Shown here piece by piece: positions 1 to 7,800 of a DNA stretch of 64,000 nucleotides. The notes below the pieces were generated by a model that was given only the letters and a program-made list of their open reading frames with translations, was not told the origin of the DNA and searched no databases. A program made the translations under genes and the position numbers. This DNA comes from Neobacillus niacini. GTDB lineage: Bacteria > Bacillota > Bacilli > Bacillales > Cytobacillaceae. The DNA is taken from positions 186,001 through 250,000 of the forward strand of contig NZ_JAMBOX010000003.1 of assembly GCF_023715785.1 (NCBI RefSeq), read 5' to 3'. Within the stretch, counting starts at the first letter, position 1; every line of letters begins with the position of its first letter.

Positions 1-502
1 TTAGAATAATCGAAATGCCGATACTTAATGTTAATGTTTTAGGTTCATTCATTTCCATTGAAAAAACTTCTGGAATGACAAAAGCCACGATAATCGCAAA
101 CATCAACAGGCCGGAATTATGTCGGGCATCATGGACATTGAATTTCTGCCGTTTGAACTTTAACCCCCCGATGAAAAACGATAGCCCCGCCACAAGCAGC
201 AGGTTCCCAAGCACAGAACCGGTCAAGGATGCAAGGACGACTCCCACCAGCCCGGCTTTTAAGGAAAAAATTGATATAATCAGCTCGACCGCGTTTCCGA
301 ACGTGGCATTTAACAAGCCGCCAATCCGTGGTCCGGCGACAATCGCGAGGCTTTCTGTCGCACGCCCCATGTAACTGGCTAGGGCAATAATCGATAAACA
401 ATAAATAGTAAAAAGGACCATCGTCGGCCAATGCATGAGTGTTCCAATTACAGAAAGCGGAACACCGATGAATGTCCCAAGCATAAAAATTTTATTTGTC
501 AT
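1..502 (-). CDS. chaA: Ca2+/H+ antiporter, cut by the window edge
   Basis: The first 167 residues of a membrane cation exchanger are present; the C-terminal half lies outside the window. The stretch GGLLNATFGNAVELIISIF carries the GNAVELI signature of the CaCA/CAX family, in which the acidic residue binds Ca2+ for exchange with protons across the plasma membrane. Several hydrophobic segments flank it. The ATG follows a GGAGGAAG site about 8 bases upstream. The next gene (MFS, opposite strand) and later yfkH and yfkK reproduce the B. subtilis yfkE(chaA)-yfkF-yfkH-yfkK order, which supports orthology with YfkE. The family call is firm; direction of transport in vivo is inferred from the family. 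Confidence 0.9.
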   Translation of the reverse strand, partial: MTNKIFMLGTFIGVPLSVIGTLMHWPTMVLFTIYCLSIIALASYMGRATESLAIVAGPRIGGLLNATFGNAVELIISIFSLKAGLVGVVLASLTGSVLGNLLLVAGLSFFIGGLKFKRQKFNVHDARHNSGLLMFAIIVAFVIPEVFSMEMNEPKTLTLSIGISIIL

Positions 503-688
503 GCAACTTCCTCCATATCTCTGTTGAATCTATCCCTTGTTTCTAATCCATTATATTACCCTAAAAATGTCAAATTTTTCATCTAAAGAGTATCATTTTC
601 TCAAATTCGGACGCAACATTTTTCTTGCATATGCGGAAGTTTCTGGGATACCATCAGTTTGGAACTAATTTTGAATTGAGGAAAGCTT

Positions 689-1867
689 ATGAATAAAAAT
701 CAACTGCGGTTTTGGGTCCTCGTCAGCATTGTGGCGGTTTCCGGCTTTTCACAGGGGATGCTCCTGCCGTTAATTGCCGTTATTTTTGAAAAGGACGGCC
801 TGTCCTCCTCGTTAAATGGGTTAAACGCGACGGCCCTTTATATAGGAATTTTGTTAGTGTCACCATTTATGGAACCGCCGCTCAGAAAATACGGTTATAA
901 ACCCATCATCATTTTCGGCGGCGGGCTTGTGATTGCATCACTGGCATTGTTTCCGATGTGGAAATCATTCTGGTTCTGGTTTGTCCTGCGGCTATTAATC
1001 GGCATCGGCGATCACGCCTTGCATTTTGCGACGCAAACATGGATTACCTCTTTTTCTTCTCCTGAAAAAAGAGGGCGGAATATCTCCCTTTACGGGCTAT
1101 TTTTCGGTATCGGCTTTGCGACCGGACCGCTGATGACTCCGCTCGTCGATATAAATGAAGCCCTGCCATTTATTGTCTCATCGATTCTTTGTTTGGCGGG
1201 TTGGGTTTTTGTCTTCACCTTGAAAAATGAAGTGCCGGAGCAGGAAGTCAAAATCAATTCGTTTCTTGCGACGATCAAACAATTCAAAGAAGCAATAAAA
1301 TATGGCTGGGTGGCGTTTCTGCCGCCGCTCGTTTACGGATTTTTGGAATCGTCGTTAAACGGCAGCTTCCCCGTTTATGCGCTCAGGAGAGATATCGATG
1401 TTTCCAGTGTGTCGGTAGTTTTATCGGCATTTGCTATTGGGAGTATTATCACCCAGCTTCCATTAGGGGTGCTTAGTGACCAATATGGACGAAGAAAGGT
1501 ATTAATGACCATCCTCTTTTTCGGATTTTGCAGTTTTACTGCGGCCAGTTTTCTCGAACAATCGTTCATTGGCCTAGCGGCAGCGATCCTGATTTCCGGA
1601 ATGGTCGTCGGTTCCACCTTCTCGCTGGGAATCAGTTACATGGCCGACTTGGTTCCAAGGAACCTGCTGCCAACGGGAAATTTGCTGTGCGGCATCTTTT
1701 TTAGTATAGGGAGCTTATGCGGCCCGATCATCGGCGGATTATTTATTAAATTTTTTCAGAATGTCAGCTTTTTCTACATTATAAGCGTCCTGCTTCTAGC
1801 TGTTTCCGTTATCATCTTCCTATTTGGAAAAAAAGCCGTCCTGATGTTCGAGCATAAAAATTATTAG
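689..1867 (+). CDS. yfkF: MFS transporter, YfkF-like
   Basis: A 392-residue integral membrane protein with about twelve hydrophobic segments and the MFS motif A variant LSDQYGRRKVLM in the loop after helix 8 (around residue 265), plus GLFFGIGFATGPLM near helix 5. Length matches the single-domain MFS antiporters. It is divergent from chaA and sits where yfkF lies in B. subtilis. A GAGGAAAG site precedes the ATG. The substrate cannot be told from sequence; drug or metabolite efflux is the usual role of this branch. Confidence 0.82.
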   Translation: MNKNQLRFWVLVSIVAVSGFSQGMLLPLIAVIFEKDGLSSSLNGLNATALYIGILLVSPFMEPPLRKYGYKPIIIFGGGLVIASLALFPMWKSFWFWFVLRLLIGIGDHALHFATQTWITSFSSPEKRGRNISLYGLFFGIGFATGPLMTPLVDINEALPFIVSSILCLAGWVFVFTLKNEVPEQEVKINSFLATIKQFKEAIKYGWVAFLPPLVYGFLESSLNGSFPVYALRRDIDVSSVSVVLSAFAIGSIITQLPLGVLSDQYGRRKVLMTILFFGFCSFTAASFLEQSFIGLAAAILISGMVVGSTFSLGISYMADLVPRNLLPTGNLLCGIFFSIGSLCGPIIGGLFIKFFQNVSFFYIISVLLLAVSVIIFLFGKKAVLMFEHKNY

Positions 1868-1878
1868 GAGCAAAATCA

Positions 1879-1909
1879 TATCTTAGCCATAAAATGTATG
1901 GTAAGATAA
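1879..1909. repeat. Inverted repeat between yfkF and zosA
   Basis: Two arms of eleven to twelve bases, ATCTTAGCCATA and TATGGTAAGAT, with one extra base and a 5-base spacer. There is no T-run, so it does not look like a terminator. It lies about 120 bases upstream of the metal ATPase and could be an operator or an RNA hairpin. It does not fit the PerR, Fur or Zur consensus well. Confidence 0.4.
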
Positions 1910-1944
1910 GGGTATAAAATTATATATTTCTCGCAAAGAAAACC

Positions 1945-1980
1945 GCTGTCATCACTTGATGACAGCTTTCGTGTTTTTTA
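1945..1980 (+). terminator. Terminator after yfkF
   Basis: A perfect hairpin of GCTGTCATCA with TGATGACAGC is followed by a T-rich tract (TTTCGTGTTTTTT). It ends the yfkF transcript before zosA. Confidence 0.75.
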
Positions 1981-2025
1981 GGGGTTGTGAGTTTGATTAT
2001 TTTTCTCAATTAGGAGGGAGAAAAC

Positions 2026-3939
2026 ATGGTTCCAGATACAAAGGTACTCACAAAAGGAATTCAGAAGGTGAGCTTTTTTGAAAAAATAAAACCATACGCC
2101 GAGCTAATTGCTGCCGGATTAAGCGGGGTTCTCATCCTTGCCGGCTGGCTCCTAGATAAGTACGGTCAGGGGGCCGATTCGATTATCGCCTATTTGCTCG
2201 CGTTTGTGATTGGCGGCTTCGCCAAGGCAAAGGAAGGCATTGAGTCCACTTATGAAAATAAGGAATTGAACGTGGAAATGCTGATGATTTTTGCCGCGAT
2301 CGGCTCGGCAATCATTGGATATTGGACAGAGGGAGCGATTTTAATCTTCATCTTTGCCGTTAGCGGTGCGCTTGAGACATACACGATGAATAAGAGCCAC
2401 AAAGAAATTTCTGCTTTAATGGAGCTGCAGCCGGCAGAAGCTACTTTGATTACTAACGGCTTTGAAAAGCGCGTTTCTGTCGACGACCTTCAGGTGGGCG
2501 ACCAAATATTAATCAAACCGGGTGAACGAATCCCTTCCGATGGCATCATTGTCAAGGGACATACCAATATCGATGAGGCGGCCATAACTGGTGAATCGAT
2601 GCCTGTGTCCAAGAGTACCGAGGAAGAGGTTTTCGCCGGAACCGTTAACATGACCGGTTCGATTACTGTGGAAGTTTCAAAAGAAAGCAGCGATACGCTG
2701 TTTCAAAAGATTATCCAATTGGTGCAATCAGCACAAAGCGAAAAGTCGCCGTCACAGCAATTCATTGAACGCTTTGAAGGGACCTATGTAAAGGTAGTCT
2801 TGCTTGTGGTCATCGCAATGTTCTTTCTCCCGGTGTTTCTGCTGGGCTGGAGTTGGCATGAAGCCTTTTACCGGGCAATGATTTTGCTTGTGGTTGCCTC
2901 TCCATGTGCGTTAGTCGCATCGATTATGCCTGCTACCCTATCAGCTATTTCAAACGGTGCGCGTCATGGAATTCTCGTCAAGGGCGGCGTGCACCTCGAA
3001 AATCTCAGTCATTTAGGTGCGATTGCTTTTGATAAAACCGGGACGCTGACAAAAGGCAAACCTGAGGTTACCAATGTATTAGTCAAAGAGGGGCTCGACA
3101 AGAGTGACCTGATTTGGAAAGCCGCTTCCATTGAAAGCCATTCTAACCATCCTCTTGCTCAGGCAATTGTTAAGTTCGCCAAGGGAACTGTTAAGAATCA
3201 TTTGTTACATCCCGATAGTTTGGAGGATGTCCCAGGCTGGGGCGTTAAAGCGAACATAAACGGTCAGCAGTGGAAAATCGGGAAAGCCGCCTTTGTAGGA
3301 AAGGATCATGCTGAGAACTTTGCCGGAGGGATGGCAAAGGAGTTGGCTGCTCAAGGCAATACCCTCGTTTTTATTGAGATTGACAGCGAGCTAAGTGCGA
3401 TGATTGCTTTAAAGGATGTTGTCCGCGAAGAAACGAAGCTTGGCATTGGCCATCTAAAAAAGCAAGGCATTCGTACCGTCATGCTGACAGGTGACAGTGA
3501 AAATACGGCCAAAGCGATTGCTGCTGAATCCCATGTTGACGAGTATTATGCCGAATGTTTGCCGGAATCAAAGGTGGACCATCTAAAACAATTAAAAGAT
3601 AGGTATAAAACGGTGGCGATGGTCGGTGACGGAATCAACGACGCCCCGGCCCTGGCCATTGCCAATGTCGGAATTGCGATGGGGGAAGGAACCGATGTGG
3701 CCTTGGAAACAGCCGATATCGTGTTGATGAAGAATGACCTGCCGCGGATAGCCGAAGCCATCCGCCTGTCTCAGCGCATGAACAGAATCATTAAGCAGAA
3801 TGTCATTTTTTCGATCACCGTCATCATGGTGCTTATTTCTTCAAACTTCTTCCAATCAATCGATTTGCCGCTTGGTGTCATCGGCCATGAAGGCAGCACG
3901 ATTCTTGTCATTTTAAACAGTTTAAGGTTGTTAAAATAA
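2026..3939 (+). CDS. zosA: Heavy-metal P1B-type ATPase, ZosA-like
   Basis: A 637-residue P-type ATPase, the same length as B. subtilis ZosA (YkvW), a Zn2+ transporter of the PerR regulon. Visible parts in order: N-terminal helices without a CxxC metal-binding domain, the actuator motif TGES (about residue 190), the membrane metal site SPCALV in place of the commoner CPC, the phosphorylation motif DKTGTLTKG, an HP locus (SHSNHPLAQ) and the hinge MVGDGINDAPAL. ZosA is known to use the same SPC form. In B. subtilis zosA is near ykvU, whereas here it sits inside the yfk block, so the locus has been rearranged. The start follows AGGAGGGAG. Zn2+ is the likely ion; Cd2+ or Co2+ cannot be excluded. 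Confidence 0.85.
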   Translation: MVPDTKVLTKGIQKVSFFEKIKPYAELIAAGLSGVLILAGWLLDKYGQGADSIIAYLLAFVIGGFAKAKEGIESTYENKELNVEMLMIFAAIGSAIIGYWTEGAILIFIFAVSGALETYTMNKSHKEISALMELQPAEATLITNGFEKRVSVDDLQVGDQILIKPGERIPSDGIIVKGHTNIDEAAITGESMPVSKSTEEEVFAGTVNMTGSITVEVSKESSDTLFQKIIQLVQSAQSEKSPSQQFIERFEGTYVKVVLLVVIAMFFLPVFLLGWSWHEAFYRAMILLVVASPCALVASIMPATLSAISNGARHGILVKGGVHLENLSHLGAIAFDKTGTLTKGKPEVTNVLVKEGLDKSDLIWKAASIESHSNHPLAQAIVKFAKGTVKNHLLHPDSLEDVPGWGVKANINGQQWKIGKAAFVGKDHAENFAGGMAKELAAQGNTLVFIEIDSELSAMIALKDVVREETKLGIGHLKKQGIRTVMLTGDSENTAKAIAAESHVDEYYAECLPESKVDHLKQLKDRYKTVAMVGDGINDAPALAIANVGIAMGEGTDVALETADIVLMKNDLPRIAEAIRLSQRMNRIIKQNVIFSITVIMVLISSNFFQSIDLPLGVIGHEGSTILVILNSLRLLK

Positions 3940-3966
3940 GACCGGGTGAGCATCACCCGGTCTTTT
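3938..3966 (+). terminator. Terminator after zosA
   Basis: Twelve-base perfect stem AAGACCGGGTGA / TCACCCGGTCTT with a 3-base loop, followed by TTTAC. It directly overlaps the zosA stop codon. Confidence 0.85.
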
Positions 3967-3983
3967 ACTTTATTCATAAGTAT

Positions 3984-4088
3984 TTAGTGATAGCTGTTGG
4001 ACCCGTTTGCAGATCCTGATGTTTTATTGCCTTTTGCACCCTTGCTTTTCTGCTTTGTGCTGCCATCTTTTTTTGTATGCTTCGTCAT
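3984..4088 (-). CDS. Small basic hydrophilic protein, unknown
   Basis: A 34-residue reading frame starting MTKHTKKDGSTKQ and ending SANGSNSYH, very rich in Lys, Ser, Gly, Thr and Asn, with no hydrophobic segment. A good Shine-Dalgarno (GGGAGG) lies 8 to 9 bases before the ATG. Composition recalls small spore or stress proteins, but I do not recognise a named family. It runs convergently to zosA and ends beside that gene's terminator. Confidence 0.6.
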   Translation of the reverse strand: MTKHTKKDGSTKQKSKGAKGNKTSGSANGSNSYH

Positions 4089-4171
4089 TGTCCAAACCTC
4101 CCTGTTTTTCTTGAGGATTACCCCCTCTATCCTAGTTTGGACCGCGGCGTTAGTTTCGATAAAGGTAACTA

Positions 4172-5008
4172 TTAGCAGTTAGTCTTTTTTTCTTCACTGT
4201 AAAAGGCGTTGATTTCCCCGCCCAAGATAATGATGAAGGCGGAAATATATAGCCACAGCATCAACACGATAATCGCGCCGATACTCCCGTACGTGACCGT
4301 ATAATTGCTGAAATTGCCGACATAAAATGATAATCCAAGGGAAGAAATAATCCAGCCGATTGTTGCAAAAATCGCCCCCGGAAACGCACTTCGGCAGCGC
4401 AATTTAACATTCGGAGCGATCCAGTACAGGCCGGTAAAAATCAGAAATAGTATAACCGCACTGACTGCGACGCTGATGGTATTCCAAAGCCGGATAAATT
4501 CTTCCGAATAGCCAAATTGTGAAAATAACACAAGGCCGATTTCCCGGCCAAATACAGGCAAAACGATAGCAACGATGAAAACAAAGATCATCCCAAATGT
4601 CAGCAGAATCGCCATTCCCCTCGAAACTAAAAATGAGCGGCTTTCCTCGACATTGTAGGCTTTGTTGAACGCTTTGACGATGGCATTAATGCCGTTGGAC
4701 GCGGACCAAATCGTCCCGATAACCCCGAACGAGAGGAGCCCCCCGTGACGGTGCCTCATAATTTCAGTGACGTTTTTTTCAATTAATTGCATCGCTTCCT
4801 CGGGAGCAAACCCGCGAATCATGCCCAGCATATCGTGCTCATGAATCGGCAAATAAGGAAGAAGTGAAAACATCACAATCAATAACGGAAAAAGAGAAAG
4901 AAGAAAATAATAAGCCAATTGGGCACTCATTCCCGGAAGATCATCTTCGTCAATCCGATGCCAGAGCAATCGGAACAATGACGAGCGGACATTTCCTTTA
5001 TCCTTCAT
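4172..5008 (-). CDS. yfkH: YihY/BrkB-family membrane protein (YfkH)
   Basis: A 278-residue inner-membrane protein with about six hydrophobic segments and the family landmarks LSAQLAYYFLLSLFPLL near the N terminus, GTIWSASNGINAIVKAFNKAYN in the middle and GGEINAFY near the C terminus. The family was once called ribonuclease BN in error; its role is unproven and it is often treated as a transporter or envelope protein. An upstream in-frame ATG at 5059 exists, but the ATG at 5008 has the ribosome site (AGGGGTGATGG) and fits the family length. It occupies the yfkH position of the B. subtilis block. Confidence 0.85.
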   Translation of the reverse strand: MKDKGNVRSSLFRLLWHRIDEDDLPGMSAQLAYYFLLSLFPLLIVMFSLLPYLPIHEHDMLGMIRGFAPEEAMQLIEKNVTEIMRHRHGGLLSFGVIGTIWSASNGINAIVKAFNKAYNVEESRSFLVSRGMAILLTFGMIFVFIVAIVLPVFGREIGLVLFSQFGYSEEFIRLWNTISVAVSAVILFLIFTGLYWIAPNVKLRCRSAFPGAIFATIGWIISSLGLSFYVGNFSNYTVTYGSIGAIIVLMLWLYISAFIIILGGEINAFYSEEKKTNC

Positions 5009-5013
5009 TCCAT

Positions 5014-5135
5014 CACCCCTGCAAATTGGTATCCGCAAATAAACGGCCGAAAATGGCAATTAACCAATTCATATTCGTAAATAAAACCTTGAATTCCCCG
5101 TATAACAGTCAATTTCCGCAAATAAAACTTGATAT
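5014..5135. repeat. Degenerate intergenic repeats (GCAAATAAA type)
   Basis: Three degenerate units of about 38 to 46 bases, each carrying a form of CGCAAATAAA (the middle one reads CGTAAATAAA), lie between the starts of yfkH and the end of the YtxH gene. No reading frame is present. The same kind of site, with a different unit, occurs elsewhere in the window. Confidence 0.55.
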
Positions 5136-5148
5136 GCCCCAAATTAGC

Positions 5149-5511
5149 TTAGCGATATTCTTTTTCTTCAAGCAGCTCTTCCAATAGTTCATCGTCTGGG
5201 CTGAGGGATTCTTTCGTTTCCTTCATTGCATCCGTTACTTTCGGCGTCAGCTCCCGTAATTCGTCCACTTTTTCTACGATGAAGGAAATATCCTCGCCGA
5301 CTTGTTCAAAGGTGGTTTTTAATTTTGTCGCAGTTCCTTTTACTTTTTCGGCCATTTCTCCGGGATGCCTAACTACTTCTGAAACCACCCCGGATACTCT
5401 TTTCACATGTTCCTTCATCGCTTCGCGTGTTTCTTTATCAAGCAGGGTGACCGCTCCGCCGGCGAGCGCACCGAACAACATTCCCTTCCAAAACTGATTT
5501 TTTCTTGTCAT
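5149..5511 (-). CDS. YtxH-domain protein
   Basis: A 120-residue protein with a short N-terminal hydrophobic Gly/Ala segment (WKGMLFGALAGGAVTLLD, residues 8-25) followed by a long charged amphipathic helix region, the layout of the YtxH family (general-stress and envelope-associated proteins in Bacillus). The ATG follows GGAGAGG. It could share a transcript with yfkH, which is 140 bases downstream. Function is unknown; the helix may form a coiled coil on the cytoplasmic face of the membrane. Confidence 0.75.
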   Translation of the reverse strand: MTRKNQFWKGMLFGALAGGAVTLLDKETREAMKEHVKRVSGVVSEVVRHPGEMAEKVKGTATKLKTTFEQVGEDISFIVEKVDELRELTPKVTDAMKETKESLSPDDELLEELLEEKEYR

Positions 5512-5712
5512 GTTAACCTCTCCTTAGCCTTATGTAAAAATGAAACAAATCCTGATAAAAATGTTTCCCCTTCATTTATTTTGCGATATCTACGTTTCCT
5601 ATGCAAGTTTACCCGGTTTATTTTTCTGTAAACACTATTACCAGATGAAGTATTGACATGCATCCGTCAACATGAAAAGATGAACATATGAATTCGGAAA
5701 GGATGACCGAAA

Positions 5713-5937
5713 ATGGATTTGACGCAAAAATCAGTTGAAAATGTCGAGTATATGATTGAGCAAATTAAAGAGAAATTAAAGGTTTTAAACCTCGGAGCGA
5801 TTAAGCCGTCTCACTTTGATGAAGAAATGTATGAGGAATTAAAAGAAATTTATGAAATGGTTCTACGGAAAAATTCATTCAGCCCAAGTGAAATGCAGGC
5901 ACTTGTTGAAGAACTAGGAAGTTTACGTAAAAAATAA
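5713..5937 (+). CDS. yfkK: DUF1128 protein YfkK
   Basis: A 74-residue acidic, fully helical protein ([20 protein letters not shown] at the start, ELGSLRKK at the end) that matches the DUF1128 family in length and in the conserved pattern of helix, NLGAIKP loop, helix. The ribosome site GGAAAGGATG precedes the start. It is the last gene of the yfk block and is divergent from the YtxH gene. Function unknown. Confidence 0.85.
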   Translation: MDLTQKSVENVEYMIEQIKEKLKVLNLGAIKPSHFDEEMYEELKEIYEMVLRKNSFSPSEMQALVEELGSLRKK

Positions 5938-5972
5938 AAAACAGATCAGTGCGATCTGTTTTTTATTTTTCA
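5936..5972. terminator. Bidirectional terminator between yfkK and mapB
   Basis: Stem ACAGATC / GATCTGT with loop AGTGC, flanked by an A-run on the left and a T-run on the right, so it can stop both convergent genes. It covers the last codons of mapB on the minus strand. Confidence 0.8.
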
Positions 5973-6718
5973 TCCTGGTTTGTCAAAATGATTGGACCGT
6001 CTTTTGTAATGGCGATGGTGTGTTCATATTGCGCCGAATACGTACCGTCCACTGTTCTCGCTGTCCAACCGTTAGCATCCATCTGGGTGAACAGCATCCC
6101 AATATTGACCATCGGTTCAATGGTGAAAACCATGCCTTCTTTGATTCGCGGGCCTTTACCGGGCAAACCGTAATGAGGTACGTCCGGTTTTTCGTGAATG
6201 GATGAACCAATTCCGTGGCCGATAAAGTCGCGGACAACCGATAGTCCTTCACTCTCCACATAGGTTTGAATCGCGTGGCCGATATCGCCAATACGATTCC
6301 CTGGCACGGCTTGAGCAATCCCGCGATATAATGCCTCTTTGGTTACCTTTAGAAGATGTTCGGTTTGTTCCGAAACTTCTCCGACTGCATAGGACCAGGC
6401 GGAATCAGCCAACGCACCGTTGTAATTGACAACCATGTCGATCGTGACAATATCCCCTTCTTTTAAAGGCTCTTTCCGGGGAAAGCCGTGGCAAATTTCA
6501 TCATTGATGCTGGCGCAGGTGGCATATTCATATCCCTTATAGCCTTTTTGCTCGGGTGTGGCATTATGTTTTTTCAAAAACTGTTCTACGAATTGATCAA
6601 TTTCCCAAGTAGTAATTCCTGGCTTAATAAGCTCCGCAATTTCCTTATGACAGGCGGCCAAAATTTCTCCTGCCTTTTTCATGGCCTCAATTTCACGCTG
6701 TGATTTTAGGACAATCAT
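5963..6718 (-). CDS. mapB: Methionine aminopeptidase, type I
   Basis: A 251-residue enzyme that removes N-terminal Met from new proteins. The five metal ligands of the pita-bread fold are visible: D in VTIDMVVNYNG, D in ADSAWSY, H in GHGIGSSIHE, E in FTIEPMVNIG and E in YEHTIAITKDG. The conserved substrate His is in EICHGFP. The length and the location near yfk genes match B. subtilis YflG/MapB, the second methionine aminopeptidase, rather than the essential Map of the ribosomal protein operon. It has no N-terminal zinc or SH3 extension. Confidence 0.92.
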   Translation of the reverse strand: MIVLKSQREIEAMKKAGEILAACHKEIAELIKPGITTWEIDQFVEQFLKKHNATPEQKGYKGYEYATCASINDEICHGFPRKEPLKEGDIVTIDMVVNYNGALADSAWSYAVGEVSEQTEHLLKVTKEALYRGIAQAVPGNRIGDIGHAIQTYVESEGLSVVRDFIGHGIGSSIHEKPDVPHYGLPGKGPRIKEGMVFTIEPMVNIGMLFTQMDANGWTARTVDGTYSAQYEHTIAITKDGPIILTNQDEK

Positions 6719-6975
6719 CTATGTTCCCCGCCTTTTTGAATTAATTTAATATATAATGAACATAATGGTGCGAATTGGTTAAAATAATGGCAACACCTCT
6801 TATCTTAACTCTATACGGATATTTTTTCAAAATTACTTTCTTATTGGGAAAATATTTATCATTTCCTTGGTAAAATTCATTTTTTTTGTCACAATTGCTT
6901 GTTCTTAATATGGTGCTTTAATTTTCTTTTTGTTAGAATATACATATAAATTATTTAATAGGTGTGTGAGGCTCA

Positions 6976-7302
6976 ATGATAGGTGACCGCGTAAAAAAAT
7001 TCCGCCAAGATAAAAGAATGTCACTGTCTGAACTTGCAGAGCAAGCAGGAGTTGCGAAATCTTATTTAAGCTCTCTTGAAAGAAACCTGCAAAAAAATCC
7101 TTCCATTCAGTTTCTAGAAAAGATTGCGGGTGTGTTAAATATTCCTGTTGAACATTTAATTCATGAACAGTTCGATAAAAGCGAGTTGGATAGTGATTGG
7201 ATGAATCTTGTCAAGGAAGCGATGACTTCTGGCGTTTCCAAAGATCAGTTCCGCGAGTTTTTGGAATTTACTCAATGGCGGAATAAACAAGGAAAGAATT
7301 AA
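6976..7302 (+). CDS. sinR: Biofilm master regulator SinR
   Basis: A 108-residue protein with an N-terminal HTH (about residues 6-60: SLSELAEQAGVAKSYLSSLE) and a C-terminal SinI/SinR dimerisation hook (DSDWMNLVKEAMTSGVSKDQFREFLEF). Both halves match B. subtilis SinR nearly word for word. SinR represses matrix genes and is released by SinI. Here, unlike B. subtilis, no sinI lies upstream; the sinI-like gene is downstream and convergent. A GTTCTTA sequence, one base from the SinR consensus GTTCTYT, lies about 75 bases upstream. The gene ends inside the first bases of the repeat at 7300. Confidence 0.93.
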   Translation: MIGDRVKKFRQDKRMSLSELAEQAGVAKSYLSSLERNLQKNPSIQFLEKIAGVLNIPVEHLIHEQFDKSELDSDWMNLVKEAMTSGVSKDQFREFLEFTQWRNKQGKN

Positions 7303-7394
7303 ATGAAAACTCGCCGATTGGCGAGTCCGTTAGGAAGAAGACAGAGGCGTAGTTGAATTTATGCGTTAGGAAATTATAAAATTTCCTATTAGCG
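7300..7394 (+). repeat. Conserved two-hairpin repeat, copy 1 of 3
   Basis: Starts with TAAATGAAAACTCGCC at the sinR stop. Hairpin 1 is ACTCGCC-GATT-GGCGAGT. A conserved linker follows and ends TAGTTGAATTTATGCG. Hairpin 2 is TAGGAAAT / ATTTCCTA (8-base stem), then TTAGC. Copies 2 (35668) and 3 (42250) keep hairpin 1 and the linker but have a different hairpin 2. Nature unknown: MITE-like or a structured RNA. Confidence 0.75.
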
Positions 7395-7448
7395 AAAAAA
7401 AGCATCCTACAAAATAATTAATTTTTGTAGGATGCTTTTTTTTCTGTT
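7394..7448. terminator. Bidirectional terminator between sinR and sinI
   Basis: Long stem AAAAAAGCATCCTAC / GTAGGATGCTTTTTT with a short AT loop. It can stop sinR on the plus strand and sinI on the minus strand; the sinI stop codon falls in the loop. Confidence 0.85.
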
Positions 7449-7582
7449 TCTGGACCCAGCGCTTTGTTTCCATTCAGGAAGTCCCGTACCTCTTCTACCG
7501 ATAATCCCAGTTCTTTCGCTTCCAAGATAAGTGCAAGCCATTCGTTATCGATTATTTCCATTCGCCCAATCACCGTACTCAT
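7418..7582 (-). CDS. sinI: SinI-like anti-repressor
   Basis: A 54-residue frame too short for routine ORF filters. Residues 9-40, MEIIDNEWLALILEAKELG followed by LSVEEVRDFL, match the SinI/SinR dimerisation helix (B. subtilis SinI has DQEWVELMVEAKEANISPEEIRKYL). SinI binds SinR and blocks DNA binding, turning on biofilm genes. The ATG at 7582 follows AGGAGG by 8 bases; an internal ATG (residue 8) is an alternative. The gene is convergent to sinR and is preceded by a cyclic-di-GMP-I riboswitch. Homology is clear from the motif; the regulatory link is inferred. Confidence 0.85.
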   Translation of the reverse strand: MSTVIGRMEIIDNEWLALILEAKELGLSVEEVRDFLNGNKALGPETEKKASYKN

Positions 7583-7587
7583 GTTAT

Positions 7588-7607
7588 TTTCCTCCTAAAA
7601 TACCTCT
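7588..7607 (-). promoter_or_regulatory. sinI ribosome site inside a small hairpin
   Basis: Read on the minus strand, TATTTT-AGGAGG-AAAATA places the Shine-Dalgarno in the loop of a 6-base AT stem directly downstream of the riboswitch. This fits a switch acting on translation, but the stem is weak and the mechanism is inferred. Confidence 0.4.
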
Positions 7608-7615
7608 GTATTCCA

Positions 7616-7700
7616 GGCAGCTCGGCCATCCTAGTAAATCTCCGCACTTACCTTAGACCCGCAAGCTTTGCGTCCCTGCTTTTCAACAGGTTTGCCTTTT
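7616..7700 (-). ncRNA. Cyclic-di-GMP-I (GEMM-I) riboswitch
   Basis: On the minus strand the leader shows the GEMM-I core in order: GGCAAACC, a P2 hairpin CCUGUU-GAAA-AGCAGG with a GNRA tetraloop, the invariant GGGACGCAAAGC, then GGUCUAAGGU and CUAGGAUGG forming the tetraloop-receptor arm P3, and a closing GCUGCC. These match the class I consensus (RF01051) in sequence and layout. It ends about 33 bases before the sinI start, too close for a separate terminator, so control is probably at translation. No tool was run; the match is by eye but has several independent conserved blocks. Confidence 0.88.
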
Positions 7701-7783
7701 TCTGTTTACCTCCGACCTTGGGCCCCTGGCAATCTATTTCTCTAAGTTAGGCCTTAAGGCTTATTCTTTATGTAGATAGGTAA

Positions 7784-7800
7784 ATTATATCTAGTTCTTT
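7784..7800 (-). promoter_or_regulatory. Putative sinI promoter -10 with a SinR box
   Basis: On the minus strand a TATAAT (7784-7789) is preceded by AAAGAAC (7794-7800), the complement of GTTCTTT, which fits the SinR consensus GTTCTYT. A CTAACA/TGTTAG inverted repeat lies just upstream (7802-7816). No good -35 is seen at 17 bases, so the promoter may need an activator or be weak. A single 7-base match can occur by chance about once per 8 kb. Confidence 0.45.

Noticed and set aside
1910..1935. Possible Per box before zosA (TATAAAATTATATA)
   Set aside because: Fewer than ten of fifteen positions fit the PerR consensus; AT-rich sequence explains it.
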